A DNA stretch of 20,756 bases from Zestomicrobium sp964482405 (GTDB lineage: Archaea; Thermoproteota; Thermoprotei_A; Sulfolobales; NBVN01). The number at the start of each line of letters is the position of its first letter. Within the stretch, counting starts at the first letter, position 1. The translations under genes and the position numbers were made by a program. Positions 8,643 through 16,918 of this stretch are shown here, one piece after another. The notes below the pieces were generated by a model. It was given only the letters and a program-made list of their open reading frames with translations, did no database searches and was not told the origin of the DNA. The stretch covers positions 1 through 20,756 of the forward strand of contig CAYZXH010000028.1 of assembly GCA_964482405.1 (NCBI GenBank), given 5' to 3'.

Positions 8643-9941
8643 TTATGCGGTTGCACGCATGCTTAAAACCTTGTCAAGAGCAACGCTACTTATGTCCGGC
8701 GCTACGACGCTGTTAGGCAGCTTCCTAGACAGCTTAACCAGGTTTTCCACTTCTTGGTACGCGCTACTCAAGTCTTCCAGGGTTATTTCCTCTTGTCTTA
8801 GGTCTATGAGTGCTGGGGCGGTGACCACGAACACCACGTCGTGAGCGAGTGCCCTAAGCTTCTTAAATATGCGGTGAGCCGCCTCCACATCACTCACGTC
8901 CTCAAGACACACTATGTTGACTACCGCGCACGGCACGAAACAAGTATTTACTACTACCGGGAGCAGTAGCCATGAAGCAACCCTCAACGCTGAGTAGGTC
9001 ATTAAGGGTCTGTCAGGCCATTCAATTTTAGAGAGAACCCCCAGCAACTCACCTATCTTACTAATCGACGTTACCTTATTGCTTAGTAGGAACCCCCTCT
9101 CCGTAACCACGAGTAACCTGACGTGAAGACCGTTAGAAAGAAGTCCTAAAGCTAGCTTACAGACCTCCCGTAACAGGTTCTCAAGCGCTTTACTCCCTGG
9201 ATAGAAAAACTTATCACTAAGCACAAGCGATATCACGACATCCCTATGCATTTCTTTCTCAAACTCCTTAACAGCCAGTCTTGAAAGCCTTGCCGTCGCT
9301 TTCCAATCTATCTTCTTGAACTCGTCTCCCGGCATGTACTCCCTTACCTCAAATATGTTTGTGCCAGGCCCCCTAACCCTGGAAGGACCAATACCTAGGT
9401 GTCTGAAGCCCGGTATCGTGTACGGGACAACACCAATGCTGAAGCTGGGCAACACCTGAATCTCAGTGAAGATCTCAAGGCTCATTAACCCCTCAGCAAG
9501 CCCTCCGAGAATAACGAATCGAAGAAACAACGTGTTTATCCTGTGTGTTCCTACCCTGGCATTAAGACTCATCCTGATTTCCAGAACCTGGCCGTTCTTC
9601 CTTACCGAGTAATCAGAGAGTTTCAAGCCAGCATCGCAAGCGAGATCTGCATTAACCACCTTAAGCAACTCTAGATGAGGCGCTCTAACTACTAAGTTCA
9701 AAACAAGTGTCTCGCCCTCAAGGATCCTTAGGTCTGTAGGATAATCCGCGAGGACGTTACCTAGCTTTTTAAGTGAGTGTAGTGCTCCAGCGACATAACC
9801 GGCCAGCAAGAAGCCCGCAACACTAATCACTAAGTAGTGATGTAGCTCTAAAACCACCAGTACTGAGGAAAGGAGTACCGAAGTAAGTGTTAGTAGGTAG
9901 AGCCCGCTAAAACTAACGTACGTTACTGAGGCTCTCGTCAC
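8643..9941 (-). CDS. DUF58 domain protein (MoxR-associated, VWA-like)
   Basis: A 432-residue protein with two N-terminal membrane helices (about 9-30 and 34-55), a beta-rich middle region, and the DUF58 core at about 198-230, where VREYMPGD is followed by IDWKATARLS and VKEFEKE. The family is consistently encoded beside MoxR ATPases and is thought to work with them in maturing or regulating membrane or secreted proteins. The VWA-like fold after the core would normally carry a DxSxS metal site. Here the equivalent strand (DVVISLVLSDKF, 234-245) does not show that pattern, so metal binding may be lost. It starts with GTG two bases after the MoxR stop, with GAGG 8 bases upstream of the start. 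The pair is surely one operon. Confidence 0.88.
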   Translation of the reverse strand: MTRASVTYVSFSGLYLLTLTSVLLSSVLVVLELHHYLVISVAGFLLAGYVAGALHSLKKLGNVLADYPTDLRILEGETLVLNLVVRAPHLELLKVVNADLACDAGLKLSDYSVRKNGQVLEIRMSLNARVGTHRINTLFLRFVILGGLAEGLMSLEIFTEIQVLPSFSIGVVPYTIPGFRHLGIGPSRVRGPGTNIFEVREYMPGDEFKKIDWKATARLSRLAVKEFEKEMHRDVVISLVLSDKFFYPGSKALENLLREVCKLALGLLSNGLHVRLLVVTERGFLLSNKVTSISKIGELLGVLSKIEWPDRPLMTYSALRVASWLLLPVVVNTCFVPCAVVNIVCLEDVSDVEAAHRIFKKLRALAHDVVFVVTAPALIDLRQEEITLEDLSSAYQEVENLVKLSRKLPNSVVAPDISSVALDKVLSMRATA

Positions 9942-9943
9942 TC

Positions 9944-10915
9944 TTATGGCCTCGGCACCTCCACGATTCTCAAGACCTCCTCTATGACGTCTCTCGATGA
10001 AAAGCCTTCAGCTAAAACCTCCGGCTTAAGCAAAACCCTGTGGCTTAAGGCAGGTACCGCCGCGGATTTCACGTCATCAGGTATCACGTAATTCCTTCCT
10101 TCAGAGAGCGCTAAGCACTTAGCTAGCGTGTGAAGCATTATGAGCCCTCTAGGCGTGACACCTAACCTAACATACCTGTGCTTATTTATCGACTCATATA
10201 TTCTCAGCATGTAATCCGTTACAGAGTCATCGACATACACGTTACTTATCTCTCTCCTCCCCTCAAGTATCTCGTCAGCGTTAGCAACCGGCTTTAACTC
10301 AGCGAATGCTTCCTCTATCTTCAGGGTCCCTCTCCTCAACAACTCTATTAAGCCTTCCTTACTCAGAGTCTTCATACTTATTTTCAGGAAGAACCTGTCT
10401 AACTGTGCTTCAGGTAATGGGAAGACCCCCTCCAGCTCCACTGGATTCATGGTAGCGATGATCGTGAAAGGTTCCGGCAACTTAATCGTCACACCCTCAA
10501 TAGTTACCTGTCTCTCCTGCATAGCCTCAAGCAACGCTGACTGAGTTCTCGGAGACGCTCTGTTTATTTCGTCGGCTAAGACTAGGTTAGCGTTTACAGG
10601 ACCTACCACAACCTCGAAATCCCCTGTCTTCTGATTAAAGACCTTAGTACCTACTATGTCCGCCGGTAGTAAGTCAGGCGTTAACTGGATCCTGCTAAAC
10701 CTCAGGTTAAGCAACTTAGCTACAGTCTTAGCTGTTAGAGTCTTGGCTATGCCGGGTATTCCTTCAATCAAGACATGACCTCCAGCAATCACCGACAAAA
10801 CTAATAACTTCACATCCCACTCTCTCTCAACCAACACCTCCCTGGAAGCCTCAACTACCTTACTGACTATAGCCTCAACATACCTCAACTCTATCTCCTC
10901 CACTATTTCTTTCAA
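9944..10915 (-). CDS. MoxR-family AAA+ ATPase
   Basis: A 323-residue chaperone-type ATPase of the MoxR/AAA_3 class. It shows Walker A GIPGIAKT (52-59, K58), Walker B LVLADE (D115, E116), sensor 1 Asn in ATMNP (N157), a likely arginine finger in QLDRF (R174), and a C-terminal lid from about 235 onward. Such ATPases are proposed to remodel or insert cofactors into partner complexes, often the VWA/DUF58 proteins encoded beside them. Here DUF58 follows after 2 bases, and the DUF4129/DUF4350 genes are divergent across a 207-base gap. The start is a TTG at 10915, with GTG 10903 as a possible alternative since an AGGT lies about a dozen bases before it. Confidence 0.93.
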   Translation of the reverse strand: MKEIVEEIELRYVEAIVSKVVEASREVLVEREWDVKLLVLSVIAGGHVLIEGIPGIAKTLTAKTVAKLLNLRFSRIQLTPDLLPADIVGTKVFNQKTGDFEVVVGPVNANLVLADEINRASPRTQSALLEAMQERQVTIEGVTIKLPEPFTIIATMNPVELEGVFPLPEAQLDRFFLKISMKTLSKEGLIELLRRGTLKIEEAFAELKPVANADEILEGRREISNVYVDDSVTDYMLRIYESINKHRYVRLGVTPRGLIMLHTLAKCLALSEGRNYVIPDDVKSAAVPALSHRVLLKPEVLAEGFSSRDVIEEVLRIVEVPRP

Positions 10916-10940
10916 TAACCTAATATCTAACTAAACCAAC

Positions 10941-10988
10941 CCTCGTCGACTGCGACGCTATCCCGGAACCGGTATATAGGCGTCGAGG
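10941..10988 (-). promoter_or_regulatory. Candidate moxR promoter bracketed by an inverted repeat
   Basis: The minus strand has a TATA-like cctatatacc (10971-10980). It is flanked by cctcgtcg (10941-10948) and cgtcgagg (10981-10988), which are inverse complements at 7 of 8 positions. A nested hairpin, cgtcg-actg-cgacg, lies at 10944-10957. One arm sits at the upstream TFB-binding edge and the other near the expected transcription start, as an operator would. The inference is from layout only. Confidence 0.35.
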
Positions 10989-11087
10989 TAAGCGATACTC
11001 CAGCGAATGTTAGCGAAATCAACTCCAAACGACCTAACCTGTGGCCGTTATTCCCGAAGTAGCTCACCACGTTTTGATTATGCTGAA

Positions 11088-11096
11088 GCTTATTTT
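11088..11096 (+). promoter_or_regulatory. Candidate TATA box for the DUF4129 operon
   Basis: gcttatttt lies 27-35 bases before the ATG at 11123, the spacing expected for a leaderless or nearly leaderless archaeal transcript. No clear ribosome site precedes the ATG, which agrees with that reading. Confidence 0.4.
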
Positions 11097-11122
11097 CTCT
11101 GAAGACTAACCTCTTTAGGGCG

Positions 11123-12712
11123 ATGGGCTTCGCTATAATATCCTGCTTTCTCAAAGCGTTGACCCCTACGCTAATTCTATTCTTAGTGTTGTTTAGCGTT
11201 TTCAATCCAGTCGCTGAGGCTAGACACTCACCAGACCTTCAGAGTAAGTCGCAGGAATTATTAGAAGCCCCGAAAGTTCTGAGTGAGTGGTTGAGCAGGG
11301 TTGGCAGAGATGATTTGAGGGCCTTGCTAGAGGAGGCTATCACAACAAATAATCAAACCTTAATGAAGTTGGTAGTTGCTCAAGTTTACGCGTACCTGGC
11401 TAGTGACTACCCAGTTACTTTCTTCGCCGGCGGCAAGCACCTCATGGCTCTCAAAATACTTAATAAATCTGATGATTTAACAGTGAACAACAATGACTTA
11501 GGTTGGCTACTTTATCACGCGACAAGATCTTTAAACATGTCGGACTATTCCACGCTATCTAACGTGTTATTAGTTATTCTCTCAGGTTTCGTGAGTTACG
11601 GAGACCACAACCAGTTATCGTACTTCATGGTTTACTTAATGAGGGAACCTAAAGTTAGGGTAGTGAGCGAGGACTTAAGGGACGAGTTAAGGCTTCAGAT
11701 CCTTAAGTTCTTGGACTACGTTGAGGCGAGAGATTTCAAGAAAGCCTCTGATTTCGGAGTCAACGTCTCCTATACTACCTCCATGCTGATTGGTTCATGC
11801 ATGTACTTGATAGCTTCCTCCTACGCTAAGTACGCGTCGTTAAGTAAGTTGTTCGGCGGGTCCGGCAACACTCTAGTAAATTCAACGATTATTAGTGAGG
11901 TTCTTGAAACTCTCTTGAGAGTCAACGTCAGCGGCCCGTTAATTGAGATTATTAAGAGACTACCGCCGGAAGACCTTAACAAGTTATTAAGTGATCTCAA
12001 CAGGCTTGAGGAAATTGATGAAGAGATTCTTATAGAAGAAATTAATAAGTATGTGAGAGAGAAGAGATATAATACGTCAATCACCGGCTTAGAATCTAGA
12101 ACTTCATCACTAGTAGTTCGGGTTTTCACGGCAGTCAGCAACAAAGATAGTTCGGAAATCACTTACAGATTCTCAAGCGAGTTAAACTCCCTCATGTACT
12201 TGATTTCCTCAAAGCCAGTGTTCTTAGGTAGCTCTGGTTTTCCAGAACCTAGTCAAGGAGTGGGTCCGCCTTCCGCAAGAGAGGTTATACCGGGGTCTTA
12301 CACACCATTATTACTCGTTATTTTCGCGTCTACGGTAGCTAGCATAATACTTCTCCTGAGGTTCTCCTCAATCAGCAGACGCGACTTAGTAAGTAGGGTG
12401 CCCCACGTTAAACAAGCACCACCGACTAAAACCATTACCTCCTATGTGGTGAGGACATTCTGGACTGTCGTAGGGAGTTTATGTAAGTTTTTCGAGATTT
12501 CTTTAGGTAAACATGAAACACATAGGGAGATTGCGGTTAAATTATTGCCTAAGATTAGGGCGTTCGCGGGAGAGGACCTCGCCAAATCATTTAACGACTT
12601 AACGAAGTATTACGAGCTAGTCAGGTTCGGTAACTTAGGCGAGGACGAGGTGATGGTGTCTGTCGCTAGACAAGTCGAGGAACGTGTACTTAAGTGGGGG
12701 CAGGGTTCCTGA
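11123..12712 (+). CDS. Membrane-anchored DUF4129 domain protein
   Basis: A 529-residue protein. The N-terminus has a signal-peptide or anchor helix (about 12-28, ending near VAEA). A long region of about 350 residues, probably outside the cell, is mostly helical with many Ser, Asn and Leu and no motif I can name. A membrane helix runs over 393-413. The cytoplasmic tail at about 440-525 matches DUF4129, with KHETHREIAVKLL from 463 and LTKYYELVRFGN at about 493-504. DUF4129 is a regular partner of MoxR and DUF58 genes, often at the end of transglutaminase-like membrane proteins. No transglutaminase Cys-His-Asp triad is apparent here. Its end overlaps the next gene by 29 bases. Confidence 0.78.
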   Translation: MGFAIISCFLKALTPTLILFLVLFSVFNPVAEARHSPDLQSKSQELLEAPKVLSEWLSRVGRDDLRALLEEAITTNNQTLMKLVVAQVYAYLASDYPVTFFAGGKHLMALKILNKSDDLTVNNNDLGWLLYHATRSLNMSDYSTLSNVLLVILSGFVSYGDHNQLSYFMVYLMREPKVRVVSEDLRDELRLQILKFLDYVEARDFKKASDFGVNVSYTTSMLIGSCMYLIASSYAKYASLSKLFGGSGNTLVNSTIISEVLETLLRVNVSGPLIEIIKRLPPEDLNKLLSDLNRLEEIDEEILIEEINKYVREKRYNTSITGLESRTSSLVVRVFTAVSNKDSSEITYRFSSELNSLMYLISSKPVFLGSSGFPEPSQGVGPPSAREVIPGSYTPLLLVIFASTVASIILLLRFSSISRRDLVSRVPHVKQAPPTKTITSYVVRTFWTVVGSLCKFFEISLGKHETHREIAVKLLPKIRAFAGEDLAKSFNDLTKYYELVRFGNLGEDEVMVSVARQVEERVLKWGQGS

Positions 12713-13466
12713 AGCGTTAATCGCGGTCATCTTCCTGCTCTCACTAATTACATCCCTATACTTAAGCAACTACACCTTCGTCTCCGTCGCCGGGTTAGTT
12801 GCGTACACGTACATGATCCTTGCAGGACACGTATTATCGGCCTCTATAATCTTATTTCTCTCACTACCTTTCCAGATTTTGGTTGCAGGACCTTACACGG
12901 CTCACCTAATAGCCTACTATCCCTTAGTCATGATAGTGAAATCCTTCCTTTACTTAAGGAAACCACATCTTATTTTCATCCCCTTCTTAACACCTGCTTT
13001 AATCTACACAATACTGTTCCACCCGATCATCGAGGTACCCCCACTCCACTACCTGCTCGTTTGCTGCATTTCCCTCATAACGGGATATTTCCTAAGAGTT
13101 TTCGAGGAGTTGATTAGCTACGGGTTTACTAGTCTCGAGGTACCTGAACTCAACTTAACTCGATTACTCAACGCTAAAACATTCCTTAACTTACTTATTC
13201 TCAGTTACGTAACGCTCGCTTTTTCCGCATCCGCCCTCATCACGTTACTGGATTACGGGCTAGTTCTCGCTCAATCCCTACTTGCTTCCGTGACTGTGGG
13301 TTTCCTCATTATCATACTGTGGTACCTCGTCCGTGGTCTTAGCTTAAGGCTAATCTTGGTAGCTATCTCGACAGCGTTCTTGATCCTTACAAAGGCTTTC
13401 TGGTTGTTGGGTTTCTTCGAAGAATCCGTAAAGTTGTTCGAGGAGGTGTTGAAGTATTTTGGCTAA
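12684..13466 (+). CDS. Multi-pass membrane protein of unknown function (MoxR module)
   Basis: A 260-residue, very hydrophobic protein with about seven likely membrane helices. I do not recognise a family. The GTG start lies inside the end of the DUF4129 gene, 29 bases before that gene stops, with GAGG just upstream; this tight overlap points to co-translation. Polar residues are concentrated in two loops (around LYLRKPH and RVFEELISYG). By position it resembles the poorly conserved membrane subunits often found between DUF4129 and DUF4350 genes. A structural or scaffold role is inferred and not shown. Confidence 0.7.
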   Translation: MYLSGGRVPEALIAVIFLLSLITSLYLSNYTFVSVAGLVAYTYMILAGHVLSASIILFLSLPFQILVAGPYTAHLIAYYPLVMIVKSFLYLRKPHLIFIPFLTPALIYTILFHPIIEVPPLHYLLVCCISLITGYFLRVFEELISYGFTSLEVPELNLTRLLNAKTFLNLLILSYVTLAFSASALITLLDYGLVLAQSLLASVTVGFLIIILWYLVRGLSLRLILVAISTAFLILTKAFWLLGFFEESVKLFEEVLKYFG

Positions 13467-13641
13467 GGATATCTTAAAACCTCTTACACTATACTTAAGC
13501 TACTTCCTGTTAGTGAGTTCCGTTGTGCTAGCTCTCTCTCAAAGATACGTGGCTTCCTTAACATCCCTCGTAGCCGGCTTAGCTCTCCTCAGCTACGTCA
13601 AGAGCTTGGTGAACGAGCGTGAAGAACGCAGACCTGAGTAA
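13459..13641 (+). CDS. Small two-helix membrane protein
   Basis: A 60-residue protein with two hydrophobic stretches (about 8-26 and 29-47) and a charged tail, VNEREERRPE. The TTG start is well supported by AGGAGGTG at 13441-13448, 10 bases upstream. The gene overlaps its neighbours at both ends, by 8 bases upstream and 23 downstream. Such overlaps and the strong ribosome site argue that it is real and not a gap-filling reading frame. It has no recognisable family and may be a small subunit of the surrounding membrane complex. Confidence 0.68.
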   Translation: MAKDILKPLTLYLSYFLLVSSVVLALSQRYVASLTSLVAGLALLSYVKSLVNEREERRPE

Positions 13642-14701
13642 GTTAGTAGTCATTGTTTTTCTAGTAGCTCTGTTAGCAGAGCCGTTCCCAGCGGGGGTAG
13701 TCTTAAGCGGTGCCTCGCCCCACAACACTAGTTATGAGGGTACCTCACGCTTGAGGGAATTGTTGGAGGAGCTAGGTTATGAGGTTAGGTTAGTGGACTC
13801 ATGGACACTAACCCTGCTTTACCCGAGTTCCAGATCTTGCCGCGTAATACTCATAGTATCACCTGAGAAACCGTTCACACTTGATGAAACAAGCGCAATC
13901 GCTTGGTTGGTCAAAAGCGGCTCAGGCCTCATCATAGCTGATGAAGGGACCTACAGCAACGCCGTCTTAGAAGCCTTAGATAGTGACGCAAGGATTTTAG
14001 GGGAGTACGTGAGTTTCGGGGGTTCCCAAGTTTTCCATGGTATAGTGAACGTTAGTGGGTCTGACATACTAGTCTACTTCGCGTACGCGTCGAGAGTTTT
14101 GTCAAGTAAGGGCGTGACAGTAGCTTATAGAGGTGACGCGGTCTTAGGGGTTAAGGTAAGCGTTGGCGGGAGTCCGGCATACGTGTTCGGCGATGGTTCT
14201 ATAATGACTAACGCAGCCCTCTCAAAACTATCTCCGGACAACCCCTACGTCAAGCTTGTTAAGGAAGTCCTCAACTCTATATGTCTTGGCGGGACGATTT
14301 ACCTAGACTCTTCTAAGTACGGACTGAAGCCGGTAACGACCGCGGAATTAATGAGTAGTAACCTCACATACTTCGCCGCGGCAGTGTCTAACCCCTTCAG
14401 GTATTTACTCACGTTCAGCGAGAACACCGGCGCAGTTAGCTTAAGCATAATTTCCTTAACTCTTTCACTCATATTCTCGCTCACGATACTCGGCCGTCTC
14501 CTACCCTGGAAAGGCATCTTAACGACTTACTGGGAAATCACCCCAAGACTTAAGCAGAGAGGCTATGTCTTAAGTAAGGTTAGGAACCTAGCGTGTAGCG
14601 AGGACGCGCCAGACGCCCTAAAGACTTTATGCGGTGGCGGTAGAAGCAAGCTAGGAATCGCTGAGTTGACCTGGTTATTAAGCAAGGTTTCAGCTGAGTA
14701 A
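13619..14701 (+). CDS. DUF4350-like membrane-anchored protein
   Basis: A 360-residue protein with an N-terminal hydrophobic helix (about 9-29) and a second helix at about 271-292. The part between them resembles DUF4350. It begins with SYEGTSRLRELLEELGYEV (38-56), which is followed by strand-turn units (VILIVSPE, GLIIADEG) and GDGSIMTNAALS (191-202), features of the family's class I glutamine-amidotransferase-like fold without a catalytic Cys that I can identify. It should expose this domain outside and a roughly 65-residue tail inside. DUF4350 proteins accompany MoxR/DUF58/DUF4129 clusters. The stop codon overlaps the NreA start (TAATG), so the next gene is translationally coupled. Confidence 0.72.
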   Translation: MKNADLSKLVVIVFLVALLAEPFPAGVVLSGASPHNTSYEGTSRLRELLEELGYEVRLVDSWTLTLLYPSSRSCRVILIVSPEKPFTLDETSAIAWLVKSGSGLIIADEGTYSNAVLEALDSDARILGEYVSFGGSQVFHGIVNVSGSDILVYFAYASRVLSSKGVTVAYRGDAVLGVKVSVGGSPAYVFGDGSIMTNAALSKLSPDNPYVKLVKEVLNSICLGGTIYLDSSKYGLKPVTTAELMSSNLTYFAAAVSNPFRYLLTFSENTGAVSLSIISLTLSLIFSLTILGRLLPWKGILTTYWEITPRLKQRGYVLSKVRNLACSEDAPDALKTLCGGGRSKLGIAELTWLLSKVSAE

Positions 14702-15996
14702 TGTGTGTATTAACTCTTAATATTCGTGTTAACGTAAGTAGTATTAGGCTCGAGGAATTGATTAAAGGAGAGATCTGCAGTCTGTGCAGGGGGTCTAGGT
14801 ATTTATGCGGACTCACTTACTGCCCACTACTGGTAGAGTTTTACAGCAAGATCAGCGTGAAGCTCGTTAAGTTTAGCGATCTCATTGAGGGATCCTCACC
14901 ACCCTCCGTTTTTGTTGGGAGGGTAGGCTACCCCAAAGTCAACGTAGGACCCTCGCTACCCCCTCAAGTAGGCGACACTAAAGAATATGAACTGCCTGAG
15001 TCATGGATAGGTAAATCCTTAGAAGACATACTCGTTAAGAGACTCTCCATGGTTGTCGGAGTTACTCAAGTCAAGGTTCGGGACGTAGGAACCAATTACG
15101 TGACCAAGATCCAGGAACTCGCTCTCTCCGAGAAGCCCGTGGATGTTGAGGTCCTTCTAGACAAAAAGTATTTTAGGAAACCTCTCTTCGGTGAGGAGAT
15201 CCCGCCATTCGGTCCGAGAGCTTTGTTAAGGGATGTCAGAGTAATTAGCAATCCGTACTTCGGGAGACCTGTTGAGAAGGTCTTCGGTGACACGGACTTA
15301 AGAGCTATTGAGGCTGTCTTATTGCTGTATAAAGAAGGGGTCCCCGTCTCCAGAATACAGAGGATCTTCTCCGTAGGTGCTTTAGGTAGGTCCGCGGACA
15401 GGAGGTTAGTCCCTACCAGGTGGTCCATAACGGCGGTTGACGACATAATCTCTAGGTCTTTAGTTAAGAAAGTGAGGGGTTTGCCGGAGCTCGGGGAGAT
15501 CTTAGTCTATGTGAGGGAGTACATGAAGAATCTCTTCGTGGCGGTTCTGCTACCTGGTGTTTGGAGTTATGAGTGGGTTGAGGCCTGGTTCCCTGGCAGC
15601 ACGTGGAACCCCTCAGGAATTAGGGTAGCTATCGGGGGTGATCATGAAGGTCCTTTAGGGAAGTCTGAATACGCGTTGACAGGGGGTTGCTACTACGCCG
15701 CACGCTTAGGAGTCGCCGAGCATCTCCTCCACAGATTGGGAAGGCAAGCTACGGTCTTCTTGTACAGAGAGATCTACGAGGGGTTCAACATACCTATCGG
15801 GGTTTGGTTCGTCAGAGAGAACATTAGGAAATTATTTGAGTCTAAGCCGGTTAGGTTTAGCGACTTAAGTGAAGTACTGGGTTTCCTGAAGGGTCGTACA
15901 CGCGTCAGCGTAGAGGAGATCGTGAGGAACTCTTACATTCTAGGAAATTACGGGAGGGTGAGGAAACTTGATTCTTTCTGTAGGAAGGGTGCGTAA
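14701..15996 (+). CDS. nreA: Archaeal DNA repair protein NreA
   Basis: A 431-residue protein of the archaeal Nre family (DUF650 N-terminal plus DUF651 C-terminal). Near the N-terminus is a four-cysteine zinc motif, C26-x2-C29-x6-C36-x4-C41. The C-terminal half has the conserved GDHEGPLGKSEYALTGGCYY stretch and the REIYEGFNIPIGVWFVREN region. Nre proteins are known from haloarchaea to act in DNA damage tolerance and to bind the PCNA clamp through a C-terminal PIP box. Here the C-terminus ends VRKLDSFCRKGA, which has the Leu and first aromatic of a PIP box but lacks the Gln and the second aromatic. The ATG overlaps the DUF4350 stop. The last 29 bases overlap the radical SAM gene. Confidence 0.9.
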   Translation: MCVLTLNIRVNVSSIRLEELIKGEICSLCRGSRYLCGLTYCPLLVEFYSKISVKLVKFSDLIEGSSPPSVFVGRVGYPKVNVGPSLPPQVGDTKEYELPESWIGKSLEDILVKRLSMVVGVTQVKVRDVGTNYVTKIQELALSEKPVDVEVLLDKKYFRKPLFGEEIPPFGPRALLRDVRVISNPYFGRPVEKVFGDTDLRAIEAVLLLYKEGVPVSRIQRIFSVGALGRSADRRLVPTRWSITAVDDIISRSLVKKVRGLPELGEILVYVREYMKNLFVAVLLPGVWSYEWVEAWFPGSTWNPSGIRVAIGGDHEGPLGKSEYALTGGCYYAARLGVAEHLLHRLGRQATVFLYREIYEGFNIPIGVWFVRENIRKLFESKPVRFSDLSEVLGFLKGRTRVSVEEIVRNSYILGNYGRVRKLDSFCRKGA

Positions 15997-16779
15997 AGGC
16001 TGGGTAGAGTACGTCTTCATTCACGCATCCACAGCCCTCAGCAAGTCCGGACTACCGGATCTAGATTACGCTTTAAACCCCTACATCGGGTGCTACCATA
16101 AATGTAGTTACTGCTACGCGAGGAGTTACTGCAGGTTTGAAGAACCCAGGACTCGTTGGGGTGACGTAATCTACGTTAAGAAGAACGTGGTAGACTTGCT
16201 GAGGGCTGAGGTCAGGAGGGTTCGCCCAGGCTCTGTAGGTCTCTCAACCACCACGGACCCTTACCAACCTATCGAAGCCTTAACTAAGTTGACTAGAGCG
16301 TCTCTTGAAGTCCTTCTTAGAGCCGGCTTCAAGGTCGTTATACAGACTAAGTCTCCCCTAGTCTTAAGAGACCTAGATATCCTGACCCAGCATAGCAACT
16401 TAGTTGAGGTCGGGTTCACGATAACCTCGGTAGACAGCTCCACGTTAAGGGATGTTGAGGTTAGAGCTCCCCCACCCACAGCGAGGGCGAGAGCTTTGGC
16501 AAAAGTTAGTGAGTCAGGTATTAAGACATGGGTTTTCTTTGGTCCCGTCATTCCAAGACTTAACGATGACTCAAGCACCATCGAAGGGGTTGTTGAAGTA
16601 GCACGCGAGACCAACTCAACACTCTACTATGACTGGCTCAGATATAAGAAGGAGATAAGCAATTTCTTTAAAACTCTTGAGTTATCTCCTGAAAAATATG
16701 TTAGAGGTCGTGACTTCGCTTTATGGCGTAAGTCTGTTGAGGAGAGACTTCAAAGAATCTGTAGGGAGAGGAACGTGGT

Positions 16780-16804
<25 letters not shown>
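15968..16804 (+). CDS. SplB-like radical SAM protein
   Basis: A 278-residue radical SAM enzyme of the SplB-like group (COG1533 type). The 4Fe-4S motif is C42-x3-C46-x2-C49 within NPYIGCYHKCSYCYAR. Later parts are typical of the group: GLSTTTDPYQPIE, LRAGFKVVIQTKS and TWVFFGPVIPRLND. True spore photoproduct lyase repairs UV thymine dimers, but most archaeal members have unknown substrates. The TTG start is favoured because GGAGG at 15953-15957 lies 10 bases upstream; GTG 15989 is an alternative. The 29-base overlap with nreA shows that the two are co-translated, which makes a shared DNA-repair role plausible. An IS605-type hairpin follows 46 bases after the stop. Confidence 0.88.
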
Positions 16805-16890
<86 letters not shown>

Positions 16891-16918
16891 TCTAGGCCAC
16901 GAAGTGTTTATGTTGAGT

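Noticed and set aside
10927..11205. 92-codon open frame on the minus strand across the divergent promoter region
   Set aside because: It overlaps the start and signal peptide of the DUF4129 protein and both promoters, and has no recognisable domain or ribosome site.
11821..12162. 113-codon minus-strand frame inside the DUF4129 gene
   Set aside because: Its runs of Ser, Ile and Leu are the antisense image of the Glu/Asp/Leu-rich helices of the real gene.
15096..15446. 116-codon minus-strand frame inside nreA
   Set aside because: It lies wholly inside a well-supported conserved gene and shows antisense-type composition (many Ser, Thr, Leu).
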